Assembly: GCA_012934845.2 (NCBI GenBank) | Contig: WNNJ02002631.1 | Coordinates: 1 to 64,000, forward strand | Direction of reading: 5' to 3' | Length of the DNA: 64,000 nucleotides | Source: Pomphorhynchus laevis | Taxonomy: Eukaryota > Acanthocephala > Palaeacanthocephala > Echinorhynchida > Pomphorhynchidae | In this document: in pieces, positions 11,111-20,329 of the stretch | Layout: each line of letters starts with the position of its first letter | How positions within the stretch are numbered: position 1 is the first letter of the stretch | Position numbers and translations under genes: made by a program | Notes under the pieces: generated by a model | Databases searched by the model: none | What the model saw: only the letters and a program-made list of their open reading frames with translations | Told to the model about the DNA's origin: nothing

Positions 11111-11262
11111 ATACTGTAAAGTCATTAAAAGCAAAACCTAAATTACAGCGAAAATCGAAACGTAACAGGAAGATGGATCATCGTACAGCAAAACAAACCA
11201 GGAATCAAAATATGCAGAAATCGAAGACTTCAAATGTGGCTCATGGTAAACGCAAACGGTGA
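11111..11262 (+). CDS. RRS1: Probable RRS1 C-terminal basic exon
   Basis: Following a TATCATAG acceptor, an open frame gives DTVKSLKAKPKLQRKSKRNR and continues as a lysine/arginine-rich tail ending HGKRKR and TGA. RRS1 proteins of other animals have, after the GRF/GKF element, a short helix with a KKPxLD-type segment and then a long basic nucleolar-targeting tail; KAKPKL followed by basic residues fits that place. It is on the same strand as the 3697-4350 exon, and no other plus-strand host gene lies between. A poly(A)-type AATAAA is at 11455-11460. The link is an inference: I could not match donor and acceptor phases with certainty, and a middle exon may be missing. Confidence 0.45.
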
Positions 11263-11725
11263 TTTATATTTAAAAATAAGGATTCCCTTTCTTGTTGATT
11301 ATTTTTTATATTTTCCAAATTAATGATGGAGTAGAGTTTTGGTGCTTACCGTGACACCTAAACAATTATTATTCTTTGCCGTGATTTTCAAGCAATTATG
11401 TAAATGGACCTGTATTTCCCATTATTCAATCAGAGTCATCAATCAAAAGAAACAAATAAAATAAATTTTATATTTATAATTTTATAATAATATTTTATAT
11501 CATTATATTTTTAATGTTCAATTGACAGATTTTATCGAATCTACAAATTGCTTATTAGCAAGGAATAATTAATTATTTCTGTTGATATTGAATTTTTGTC
11601 TATCAAATTCACATAAATTGATATTATTAAAATTAATGTAATTAATTATTATATTTATTATTAATATCGGAGGACGATAATTATGTAATTAATTATTATT
11701 AATTAATTGATATTAATTATTATTA
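11263..11725. other. Probable RRS1 3' flank, AT-rich
   Basis: Contains AATAAA at 11455-11460; otherwise low complexity. Confidence 0.4.
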
Positions 11726-11727
11726 AT

Positions 11728-11775
11728 ATCAATCAGCGTGAGTGGACCTAATCAGCAGTGAGCTCACGCCTACAT
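11728..11775 (-). repeat. Foldback-family core fragment
   Basis: Minus strand reads GTAGGCGTGAGCTCACTGCT then GATTAGGTCCACTCACGCTG, matching the core of the 10.3-10.8 kb arms. The pair GCGTGAG/CTCACGC differs from GCGTGGG/CCCACGC by a compensating change. It is embedded in ATTATTAATATC repeats. Confidence 0.7.
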
Positions 11776-11939
11776 TATTATTAATATCAGAGGACGTCGT
11801 GATCAAAAATAAAACTTTTTCACTTTCGATGACATGTTGAAGACAATAATAAAATGGACTTATTTGCGGGTAACCCAAAATTATATTATTTTATAATTTT
11901 TTTAAATAAAATATTTATTATTGAATACATAATGAGGGC

Positions 11940-12320
11940 TCCCGCAAATGGGCCCATATAACACAATCTTCTACATTAAAACTGTTCGATGTTCCAGATT
12001 TCAGGTACGTGCTGCTCTGATACACGTAGAAGCCATATTTGCCAATTTGAAGCTCAATGCAGTGCGTAGTCGTTGAATGCATTCCCCATATTGTAAGCCA
12101 TTACGGATTGCTGATTTTAACGCTACCCTCTGTAAGATTATTTGTGCACTCGGACCAACTCCTCCAAGAGATGACATGACCACTGGGTATAATTTCGACA
12201 GTTCGATTTAGCAATACGTTCCCCATATTTGCTTTGCTTACGGTTTTCGTGGTAGACGTAGGGGTTCGATGTTCCCATAATGTAGGACGACGCCAAGTGG
12301 CTGAAAACACAGATGTCCAT
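11940..12320. other. GC-richer relic, unidentified
   Basis: This patch is clearly richer in G+C than its surroundings and has overlapping open frames on the minus strand (12001-12183 and 12101-12310), none with a motif I recognise. Composition suggests a decayed transposase or gene. No terminal repeats were found. Confidence 0.35.
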
Positions 12321-12387
12321 CATTGACCAGGTCGTCCTATCACCGAATGGGCCATCACAACAAATGTCCGAGCGAGCATTGGGATTT

Positions 12388-12479
12388 CGACATGTGGAGG
12401 CGCTCGTGAAGATCAGGCGTTCTGGAACCCGCTCGACATGTGGAGGCGCTCGTGAAGATCAGATGTTCTGGAACCCGCT
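12388..12479. repeat. Tandem repeat, 2 x 46 bp, GC-rich
   Basis: Two units start at 12388 and 12434, each beginning CGACATGTGGAGGCGCTCGT and ending TTCTGGAACCCGCT, differing at two adjacent bases (AGGCG versus AGATG). The near identity implies recent duplication or maintenance. Confidence 0.85.
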
Positions 12480-12820
12480 GCATTTTTATTATTTAAATAA
12501 TAATAATTATTATTAATATAATTAATTATTATAATTAATCAATTAAAGTGTTATTTAATTCACGTTTATAAATTCTTTTTGAGATTCGGGTTGCTTTATG
12601 GTACACCAAATTAATTTATGCATACCATACTGTATGTCATTTCATCCTTTGATCTTTTGCACTTCTTGCAATTGCTTGTTGTAAAAATGCATATTCAACT
12701 GGAAAATTTAAACTTATCAAATGTTTCGAATACTATAAATAATTGAAAATGTTAACTTCTAAATGTAAGTGAATAAATAGATTCTATTAATTTTACATAA
12801 ATTAAGTCAATTATTTTAAT
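12480..12820. other. AT-rich spacer
   Basis: ATT-repeat rich; nothing recognised. Confidence 0.5.
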
Positions 12821-12824
12821 TCAT

Positions 12825-14400
12825 CAAATCAGATCAGCTAACTGAGACTACGTATTTTATACTATTTATAAATAGTTAATTATAATTAATAATTATATTT
12901 TATATTAATTATATTTATTATAATTAATAACACGTAGAATTAGTTAAACGGTCTGATTAATAAGACAAATCAGATCAGGTAACTGAGTCTACGTACTTTG
13001 TCAAAATAAAGATAAAAATAAAAATTACAGGAGGAAATGTTCTGTTATGAATTGACTAATAAATAACAGACCATATATTTTATATTTTATGTTAGATAGG
13101 CGTTATAATTATTATAACATATGTATATCTTTTTCCGAATATAAAATTAATTAATTTTTCTAACGCTTCTTTAATATCTACTAAATCTATATTTGTATAA
13201 AGCGTACTAAAATCGTATGTATTTATATTTTGAAAATTTATTCCTTTTGTCTGTTCTAAAAATTCTTTTGTAGAATTAATACTGAAATAGTGTTTTATAC
13301 CAGTATTAATTTCGATTACCTTGCAATATTTTTTGAAGTGTGCTTTAATTGCTTAAAGTATTTTATTCATATAGACAGAAAGTGGATTTAATGTACATTT
13401 AAACGCACCACATATGAACCTAGGTTTTATTGGATTTTTATGTGATTTTGGATTCCAATATAATCTAAATCTCGATTTGTATAAAGCGTATCAAAATCGT
13501 AATGTGTATTTTAACATGTATTTTGTATTTTAGTTAACATTTATTTTACCCCGCTGCTATGTTGGGTCGAAGAATAGGGGCCGAAACCTGATAACATATC
13601 AGTTCCTCCTGATGACTTATAATCCTTATTCTAATACATCGTCTGTTATTTATAAGTCAATTCATAAAACTTGACTTTTATTTTAAATTTCAATTTTAAA
13701 TTTTAACCTGTTATAAATATAAATTGCATAAAATGCTATAATTATTTATTATTTATCTTCATTTTTGATTTATATTCATTTTTATTTATTCTTGATATAA
13801 ATTATTTAAAATATTTTATAACAATTATTTATTATTTATAATTATTTATTATTCAATTATTAATTTTTCTAACGCTTTTTTGATATCTGATAAATATGAA
13901 TTTGTATAAGGAGTACTAAAATCGTACGTATTTATATTATAAAAATTTATTCATTTTGTGTGTTCTAATAATTTTTTTGTAGAATTAATACTTTAAAATA
14001 TAAGTCAATTTTTATAAATTTACTATTAAATAAGGGACGATGTATCAGAAAAATGAATATAGGTCATCAAAATAAACTGATATGTTACCAGGTTTCGGTC
14101 CCTATTCCTCGACCCAACATATCAGCGGAGCCAAATACATGCTAATGTCGTATATCCTCTGGTGAAATTTGATTATCAATTATCTTAACCTAATAAAAAG
14201 TATATTATTAATCCACCAATAAAATTTTTCGTATTAACAGTTTAAATTTATTTTTAATATTATTGTGTTGATTTATATATTTTACTATTTGCATTTTGAT
14301 TTTATTTTTATAGTAACATAGTTTGATATATGCCTTTACTAAATTATTTAAATGATTTCGAAGAAAATTATTTAAAATAATTTTGAAACTATGAAAGAAT
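12825..14400. mobile_element. PLE-A fragments and terminal repeats (composite)
   Basis: Several pieces of one Penelope-like family lie together. The outer terminal motif AACTGAGTCTACGTA occurs at about 12840 (variant) and 12980. A minus-strand RT piece covers 13080-13510 and matches the part of the 55-56 kb copy around 55985-56360. A terminal block (with GGGGCCGAAACCTGATAACA) lies at about 13550-13680 in plus orientation. A second RT piece is at about 13860-13990, a second terminal block at about 14010-14170 in minus orientation, and the RT C-terminal piece at about 14220-14390. The inverted and nested arrangement of terminal repeats is typical of Penelope-like insertions. The copies are old and broken. 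Confidence 0.75.
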
Positions 14401-14684
14401 TTTATTTTGTTTATCAGAAATTAATTTATGCTGCAATTAAAATAAAATAATTATGAAAATATCTTATCATCTCGAAACTATTTATTCCCAATATTAGATC
14501 ATCAAGTGGATGACAAAAATAAAAAATTATGTTCTTTTCGTGTAAAATATATAAGTTATATATTTATATTATTATTATTATTATCAATAGACAACAAAGT
14601 GAGCAGCAAGGCTCATTACAAGTTGCGTCACAATCAGAAAAAGTAAATGTAGAAAATGAAAATGTAGAGTGTACTTTCTATTGT

Positions 14685-17654
14685 TCATATGTTCTCTGAC
14701 TCGATCTTCGTCTTCAAGAAGGGATCTTCCTCCAGATTTCGTTTAAAAGAAGCCAGATTCGAGGATGCTACTGTTGTGTCAGCAAGGTGGTTCCAAGTAT
14801 TAACGATTCGTTGGAAGTATAGGGATGTTCGTTTGTAGCGTAATCGTTGTGTTTTTAGCATGAACTGATGACCACGAAGTGAGGTTATATCGCGCGTATG
14901 CATTAGCGATCTGAGTGGATGGCGATTGTCGTGTAAAATCTGCCAGGCTAGGCACAGGTCCGCCTTGTCGCGCAGATACTGAAGCGATCTCATTCCCAAA
15001 CTCGAGAGCCGATCTTGATATTCCATATGTCTAACCGCTTTTACCATTTTAGTTGCTGATCGGAATACAGACTCTAGATTATAACGTTCTCGTAAGGTGA
15101 TTGGGTAACAAGCTGGCGAAGCATATAGGAGGATGCTCAAAATAAGTGCTTGTGAGATTGTTTTAAAGCATGAGATGTCAATATGAACAAGAGCTCGGCG
15201 AATCAGGCCGATGACTCTTCTCACTTTGGAACATGTAGTGTCAGTATGTAAACGTGTCGATAAGTTAGAACATACATAAACACCTAAATCCCTGTATGAG
15301 TTCGTCCTAAGAATAACACTGTTGTTTATATGATAAATATGAGCTGACTCGGCCGGACGTCTTGATATACAAATGTAGGCACACTTTTTCAAATTGAATT
15401 TTAACCCGTTCAAAATCGACCAGTCATTTATGGTGTTAATATCATACTGCAAGATGTCAACATCTGAGTCCAAATATATGGGGCGCCAAATTTTTAAATC
15501 ATCAGCATAAAGAACACACTCAGATCCAAGTTTAGGAATGAGGTCGTTAATGTATATGCTGAAAAGAACTGGACCGAGTATAGTTCCTTGAGGTACTCCA
15601 AGATTTGTAGGGAAGCGATCAGATAATTCGTCGTTTACCCTTACGAAGCAATGACGGTCAGACAGAAATTCAATAATCCAGCGAACTAAACACTCATCAA
15701 GGTTGATATTACGCAGTTTTTGAATTAAATTAGCATGAAGGACTGTATCAAATGCCTTAGAGAAGTCGAAGAAGATGGCGTCAACCGGAATACCAGAATC
15801 ATAATATCTGGTCCAGCTATCGTGTGATAACAACAAATTCGTTAGCGTTGAATGATTTTTTCGAAAACCATGTTGTTCAGGGGCTAGAATATGGTTCGTT
15901 TCTAGGTGAGTGGTGACTTTTCGCAGAAGTAAGCGTTCCAGTACGCGACAGCAGACACATGTGAGGCTAATCGGTCTGTAGTTACAGATGTCAGAACGAG
16001 ACCCCTGTTTTAATATTGGGCAGATAATAGAGCGCTTCCAGTCTGAGGGAATCTTTCCTAGCACAAGTGTTGCACAGAAGATATTATATAGAGGTAGGTA
16101 TATGATGTCAGCTAGGTTGCGAAGATATGCTGACGGCAATAGATCCGGACCAGCACTTAATGTGCATTTCAGACGGGACAACTCGCTGTACACTAAGTCA
16201 GGTCTAATGAAGTTATCAAGGTCAGAAGTAGTATTAGCTACCAAACAATACAAACTGTCAGTTATTTGCGGTGAAGCATTCAGTGACGAATTCAGCGATG
16301 TGAAGTGTGTGCCGAATACGTTCGCAATTTTCTTTGAGTCCAATACCAAATCACCTTGGCTATCGAGAATAGAGGAGAAAGTGTTAGCTATACGTTTTCT
16401 TGATGAAATGTATTTGAAGAGTGAGCCAGGATCACGACGACATCGTTGGGATAATTTCTTTTCAAAGATTACTCTCGTACGTCTCTTCAAGGATGTTACC
16501 CTGTTTCTATACTGTCGGTATTGCTCAAAACTAGAGTTACCTGCTTTATAATTACAATATGCCTTGCGTCGTCGAGCCAGTGCTTGTTTGAGTTCTCGAT
16601 TAAACCAACGAGGAGATAAGCCGACGTCAGTTTGACGTACAATTGGAGCGTAGCGGGTAAGTATTGAATACAAGGTGTCTTTGAAAAACAGCCAGGCGGA
16701 ATCAATACCCACAGTATAAGCATCAGGCCACGAAACGGTAGAAAGGAACTCCTTTATTTTGTTGTAGTCGGCTTTAAAAGGGTTGAATCTATTAACAAAA
16801 GAATTATATATAGGGATACTTATTCCAAGATCTATTAATAAGGTGACATGATCAGAACAACCAACTGGATCCAAGTGATTAACGCTAGTGACAATATGTC
16901 CTGGAGCAGACAAAACCAGATCAAGAAGAGAACGAGACGTAGAAGATATTCTGGTAAATCCATTGACATGTTGGGTAAGGTATAGATCATTGATTGTTTG
17001 AAGTAACACAATCGAACCAAAGTCAGAAGGCGAATTAAAACTGTATGTATTCCAATCTATTGTAGGCATGTTAAAGTCACCAACAACCAATATTGGCTTA
17101 TTAGGGTCCGATAGCTGGTATAAACGTTGCACGATGCTATCAGTACATGAAGTAGGGCTGCGGTAAACGACTACAAGTATCAAGGAGAATGGCCGGTATA
17201 ATCTGACCGCTAAAAGTTCGTTTGAAGTTAGGGGGTCGTTAAAAGTTTCTACGACACGGAACTTTATTGTGTCACGTATATATAGTAATATACCACCACC
17301 CTGTTTAGCTATTCTATCGCTGCGGCACGCATTATATCCTTTCAACAAAATTTCATTATCAGAGATAGAAGGGTTTAGCCACGATTCCGTAAAAGCTGCA
17401 ATTATCGGTTGATGGTCGTGAATCAGTAATCCAATCTCATCAATTTTATTTAACACACTACGCACATTAGAGTATAGAATTTGGTGGGAAGCTTTGTTTA
17501 TTGTACATTTAGATGATGAACTCTTTTGAGTTCCCGACTTGAACAAGACAATAGAGTTTCTTATGAAATTTTGGTAGATGCACTCTGTAGGCATGCGGTC
17601 GGCGTCGGAGCACGCTGGGAAGCAATATTTGCTTTGTTCAAAAGACCTTGCCAA
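14685..17654 (-). CDS. CR1-like LINE ORF2: endonuclease and reverse transcriptase
   Basis: A 989-codon open frame. Residues about 60-300 form an AP-type endonuclease (ILYSNVRSVLNKIDEIGLL near 60, FTESWLN, VYRSP, VVGDFNMPTIDW near 190, CSDHVTLLIDL near 270). The reverse transcriptase follows at about 520-780, with motif A IFFDFSKAFDTV, motif B GVPQGTILGPVLFSIYINDL and the catalytic YADD of motif C. The C-terminal third has the RSATKMVKAVRHMEYQDRL and DKADLCLAWQILHD blocks seen in CR1/Perere-type elements. It nicks target DNA and primes cDNA synthesis from the nick. All catalytic motifs are present. The first Met lies inside the end of ORF1, so translation probably relies on reinitiation or an internal start. 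There is no RNase H domain, as usual for CR1. Confidence 0.92.
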   Translation of the reverse strand: MARSFEQSKYCFPACSDADRMPTECIYQNFIRNSIVLFKSGTQKSSSSKCTINKASHQILYSNVRSVLNKIDEIGLLIHDHQPIIAAFTESWLNPSISDNEILLKGYNACRSDRIAKQGGGILLYIRDTIKFRVVETFNDPLTSNELLAVRLYRPFSLILVVVYRSPTSCTDSIVQRLYQLSDPNKPILVVGDFNMPTIDWNTYSFNSPSDFGSIVLLQTINDLYLTQHVNGFTRISSTSRSLLDLVLSAPGHIVTSVNHLDPVGCSDHVTLLIDLGISIPIYNSFVNRFNPFKADYNKIKEFLSTVSWPDAYTVGIDSAWLFFKDTLYSILTRYAPIVRQTDVGLSPRWFNRELKQALARRRKAYCNYKAGNSSFEQYRQYRNRVTSLKRRTRVIFEKKLSQRCRRDPGSLFKYISSRKRIANTFSSILDSQGDLVLDSKKIANVFGTHFTSLNSSLNASPQITDSLYCLVANTTSDLDNFIRPDLVYSELSRLKCTLSAGPDLLPSAYLRNLADIIYLPLYNIFCATLVLGKIPSDWKRSIICPILKQGSRSDICNYRPISLTCVCCRVLERLLLRKVTTHLETNHILAPEQHGFRKNHSTLTNLLLSHDSWTRYYDSGIPVDAIFFDFSKAFDTVLHANLIQKLRNINLDECLVRWIIEFLSDRHCFVRVNDELSDRFPTNLGVPQGTILGPVLFSIYINDLIPKLGSECVLYADDLKIWRPIYLDSDVDILQYDINTINDWSILNGLKFNLKKCAYICISRRPAESAHIYHINNSVILRTNSYRDLGVYVCSNLSTRLHTDTTCSKVRRVIGLIRRALVHIDISCFKTISQALILSILLYASPACYPITLRERYNLESVFRSATKMVKAVRHMEYQDRLSSLGMRSLQYLRDKADLCLAWQILHDNRHPLRSLMHTRDITSLRGHQFMLKTQRLRYKRTSLYFQRIVNTWNHLADTTVASSNLASFKRNLEEDPFLKTKIESENI

Positions 17655-18922
17655 CGGATGTGGAGGCGCCGCCGCACTACCTGAAAATTCTGAATTGTTA
17701 GGTTGTTTTCACCATGTGCCAGTCTTTGAGCTAGTTCCGATTTTGCCATTGATAAACGTGTACGATCAGCGGGGTCCAGGTCTCTAAGAATACGGGTGCC
17801 GGAACCTTTGAGGTGAAATGAGTTACGATGTATGAGCTGCACAATTTCACATGAAGTAAACACAATTTTGAGGAGGCGTGGTCGATCGTTGACGGACGAA
17901 GGAGCACGACCTAGCCGGAAGACAGCTTTGAGACGCATATCTCTCACAGCTTCACAAGATGATGATCCATTTAAGACAGTCGTTAGAATGGATCTGACAT
18001 GTATTAAGTCATCATCAAGTCTGGCCTGATTGTTTAGGGCATCGGACTCCTTAATGTTAGCAATTAAAATGCATTTGTTTCTATCACAAGCAGCATTTGA
18101 ACGGGGTCTGTTTGAGCAACCAGTACTATGTACAAGGGTACGATTGTGCTTTTCGTGAAAATCATTAATACAATCTACCTTAACAGGTTGCGTGTTATGA
18201 GATAGTTGGTTTATACGAATTGCGGGAGTTTGCGATCTATCAAATGACCGGGTATGCAAAGTTTTGTCGTTGTTTATAGCCGTTTCAGTCATATAACTGG
18301 TCGGTCGTATTACAAGAGGCACACCATTGTTAACCGAAACCGTCTGTTCGCCAATATTCTTAGGCATATTTTGATCTCTTCCGGGAATGTCATCACAAAA
18401 AATCGATTGGTTGCAAACAGTATGTCGAACAGTATCATTTGATTGGCTTGTAGAACGATTAGGAACATGACGTGACACTGAGTCTAGCTGGGCATATGAA
18501 CTATTTGGTGATGGTACCATGTTACCCGTTAGCAACGAACATACTTGTCTCTGAAGTTCGAGAACGTTTGTCTGTAAAGTAGCTGCGCAAAATCCACAAA
18601 TAAAATCTTTATCAAGGAAATTGACAGGTAGTTGACGTGGTATCCACACAGTGGTCCAAACAGGACATTGTGAATTAGAACATTTAATGTCACGGTGACT
18701 ACTTCCGTCTGTAGATGATATGTCCTGGGAGATATCAACAGAATTGGCCTGCAAGGCTTGCTCGTCTTTGGACCGACTTTCATGTTGTCTTACTGAACGC
18801 TCACTGTCATCATCTCGCTTAGAAGGAACAACAGCTGCTTTACGTGGTCGACCTCTTGTCATTTGTAATTTCGTTCCTCGTTGTTTTGTGTTCCTCGTTT
18901 GTAAGTAGTTAATGAGTATCAA
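17561..18922 (-). CDS. CR1-like LINE ORF1: zinc-cluster RNA-binding protein
   Basis: A 453-codon open frame starting MILINYLQTRNTKQRG or at an inner Met (MTRGRPRKAAVV). Residues about 80-120 hold a cysteine cluster with CSNSQCPVW and FICGFCAATL, the PHD-like zinc element known in ORF1 of many CR1 elements, followed by a short coiled-coil-like helix. The C-terminal third (RNKCILIANIKES, then FRLGRAPSS, then LLKIVFTSCE) fits an RRM-like fold. Such proteins coat the LINE RNA and chaperone it to the target. The basic N-terminus could serve nuclear entry. It overlaps ORF2 by 94 bp in another frame. Confidence 0.85.
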   Translation of the reverse strand: MILINYLQTRNTKQRGTKLQMTRGRPRKAAVVPSKRDDDSERSVRQHESRSKDEQALQANSVDISQDISSTDGSSHRDIKCSNSQCPVWTTVWIPRQLPVNFLDKDFICGFCAATLQTNVLELQRQVCSLLTGNMVPSPNSSYAQLDSVSRHVPNRSTSQSNDTVRHTVCNQSIFCDDIPGRDQNMPKNIGEQTVSVNNGVPLVIRPTSYMTETAINNDKTLHTRSFDRSQTPAIRINQLSHNTQPVKVDCINDFHEKHNRTLVHSTGCSNRPRSNAACDRNKCILIANIKESDALNNQARLDDDLIHVRSILTTVLNGSSSCEAVRDMRLKAVFRLGRAPSSVNDRPRLLKIVFTSCEIVQLIHRNSFHLKGSGTRILRDLDPADRTRLSMAKSELAQRLAHGENNLTIQNFQVVRRRLHIRWQGLLNKANIASQRAPTPTACLQSASTKIS

Positions 18923-19076
18923 GATAGTTTAAACTGTTGTAAGAACTTTAATTACCAATACTGTTTTTAAATCCGTCGAAGATCCGTATTCCTTTAGGTG
19001 TTAAACAGGATTCATTGTATTTACTTTAGATCTCAAATGTATGTTATTTTATCTCAAACTGTATTGTATTGTAAAC

Positions 19077-19124
19077 TGTAACTGTATTGATCTGTAACTG
19101 TATTGATCTGTAACTGTATTGATT
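19077..19124 (-). repeat. 3 x 16-bp repeat in LINE 5' region
   Basis: TGTAACTGTATTGATC occurs three times in direct tandem at 19077, 19093 and 19109 (the last unit with one change), just upstream of ORF1 of the CR1-like element. Repeated monomers in a LINE 5' UTR often form the internal promoter; that role here is inference. Confidence 0.8.
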
Positions 19125-19319
19125 GTAATTCATATAAATTTTAATCGACAATATAATGACGTAATGTAAAATAGATCAGATATACATGTTCAATAGAAAT
19201 AACATTTCTTTTTCAGTTTTCGTCCTCTATTTTCGGCTCAGTGTTGGCAAATAGATGTTAATGATTCTTTTACCTGTATATTTGATTATCTAGCGTAAAA
19301 CAAAGTATAATTTCCATAT

Positions 19320-19680
19320 ATTAAAGTTTTCAAATTAAGATTTCAATTTTTTAATAATATTTTGTTGATTTATATATTTTACTATTTTCTGTTTGATTTT
19401 ATTTTTATAGTAACCTAGTTTAAAATATGCATCTATTAAATTATTTAAATGATTTTGAAGAAAGCCAATATCATTACATATTGTTGCAATTCTTAAAATT
19501 TCATTATTTAATGTATTATATTTTATATTATATGGTATGTTGTGAATGCTCATGCAAAAATGTTTCTTGTAAATTTAAATATGTAATCTTTACGATATAA
19601 ATTAATAGTAGTTTTAATTGATGCTAATTTAATGTTCATATCTAGATATACACCTTCTTTATCATCATCCTCATCTCGTT
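19320..19680 (-). mobile_element. PLE-A C-terminal fragment
   Basis: Minus-strand frame with IPYNIKYNTLNNEILRIATI and a GYYKNKIKQKIVKYINQ end, matching the RT C-terminal part of the longest PLE-A copy (55265-55606). No endonuclease part follows. Confidence 0.8.
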
Positions 19681-20180
19681 CCTGAAGATAAACTAGATAC
19701 AATAACGATGAATGAATGCTACTTCGTCAGTTTAAAGATGTGTCCCGGTCCAATAAATCTATTCATAATTTTTGCACTCTCTGTTAAATCAAAGACGGTT
19801 TTACTAATCCAAAATTTGGAATTATTTCCGACCTTATGACTCTCCTTCCGGCTCTACCCAATTCTTCAGCATTGATAGAGATTTTTTCATTAGTAAATCA
19901 TTAAAAACAGCAAACTAAATATCTAAAAACTGATACTGTCAAAGACAGGTTGTTGGCAAAGCAACCAATATCTAGAAGTCAAGAAAATTAATAATTATAG
20001 ATACCGAAGCCAGAACTAGTTAGAGATGCCACCAGCGTTACAATAAGCGTATTAACGAAAAAATACAAAAACTTGAGATTCTATTATCAGAAACAAATTC
20101 ATGCAATAATGAATAAATTCATAAAATAATGAATAAATTCATGTTTTCGATCAGCGTTTAAATTCATGTATCGATTAATG
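19681..20180. other. Spacer left of the hAT element
   Basis: About 19790-19880 reads on the minus strand as AEELGRAGRRVIRSEIIP, coding-like but too short to identify. A 15-bp AATGAATAAATTCAT-type repeat lies at about 20092-20150. Confidence 0.4.
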
Positions 20181-20329
20181 CAGGGGTGGGCGAGGGCTGA
20201 GCATCAAAATGCCAAATCGAAGTTTCCAAAAATTGAAAAGGCCACATGAGTATGAAATAATTAATTCGATCTTTTTGAAAAAATATGTAATAAAAACAGA
20301 ATCATATCCACTTGGTGCTAAGAATCAAT

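Larger units (their letters stand above)
14570..19130 (-). mobile_element. CR1-like LINE, apparently intact
   Basis: A complete-looking two-ORF non-LTR retrotransposon on the minus strand. ORF1 (18922-17561) and ORF2 (17654-14685) are both uninterrupted and overlap by 94 bp. The 3' untranslated region is only about 100 bp and ends in an ATA-type microsatellite at about 14568-14586, the usual tail of this group. The 5' region holds three copies of a 16-bp repeat (19077-19124). The true 5' end was not defined and no target duplication was identified. Open ORFs in such AT-rich DNA mean a young, possibly active insertion. Confidence 0.85.

Noticed and set aside
15988-16551. 187-codon plus-strand open frame
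   Set aside because: It is exactly antisense to the conserved endonuclease/RT region of the CR1-like ORF2 and has no motif of its own.
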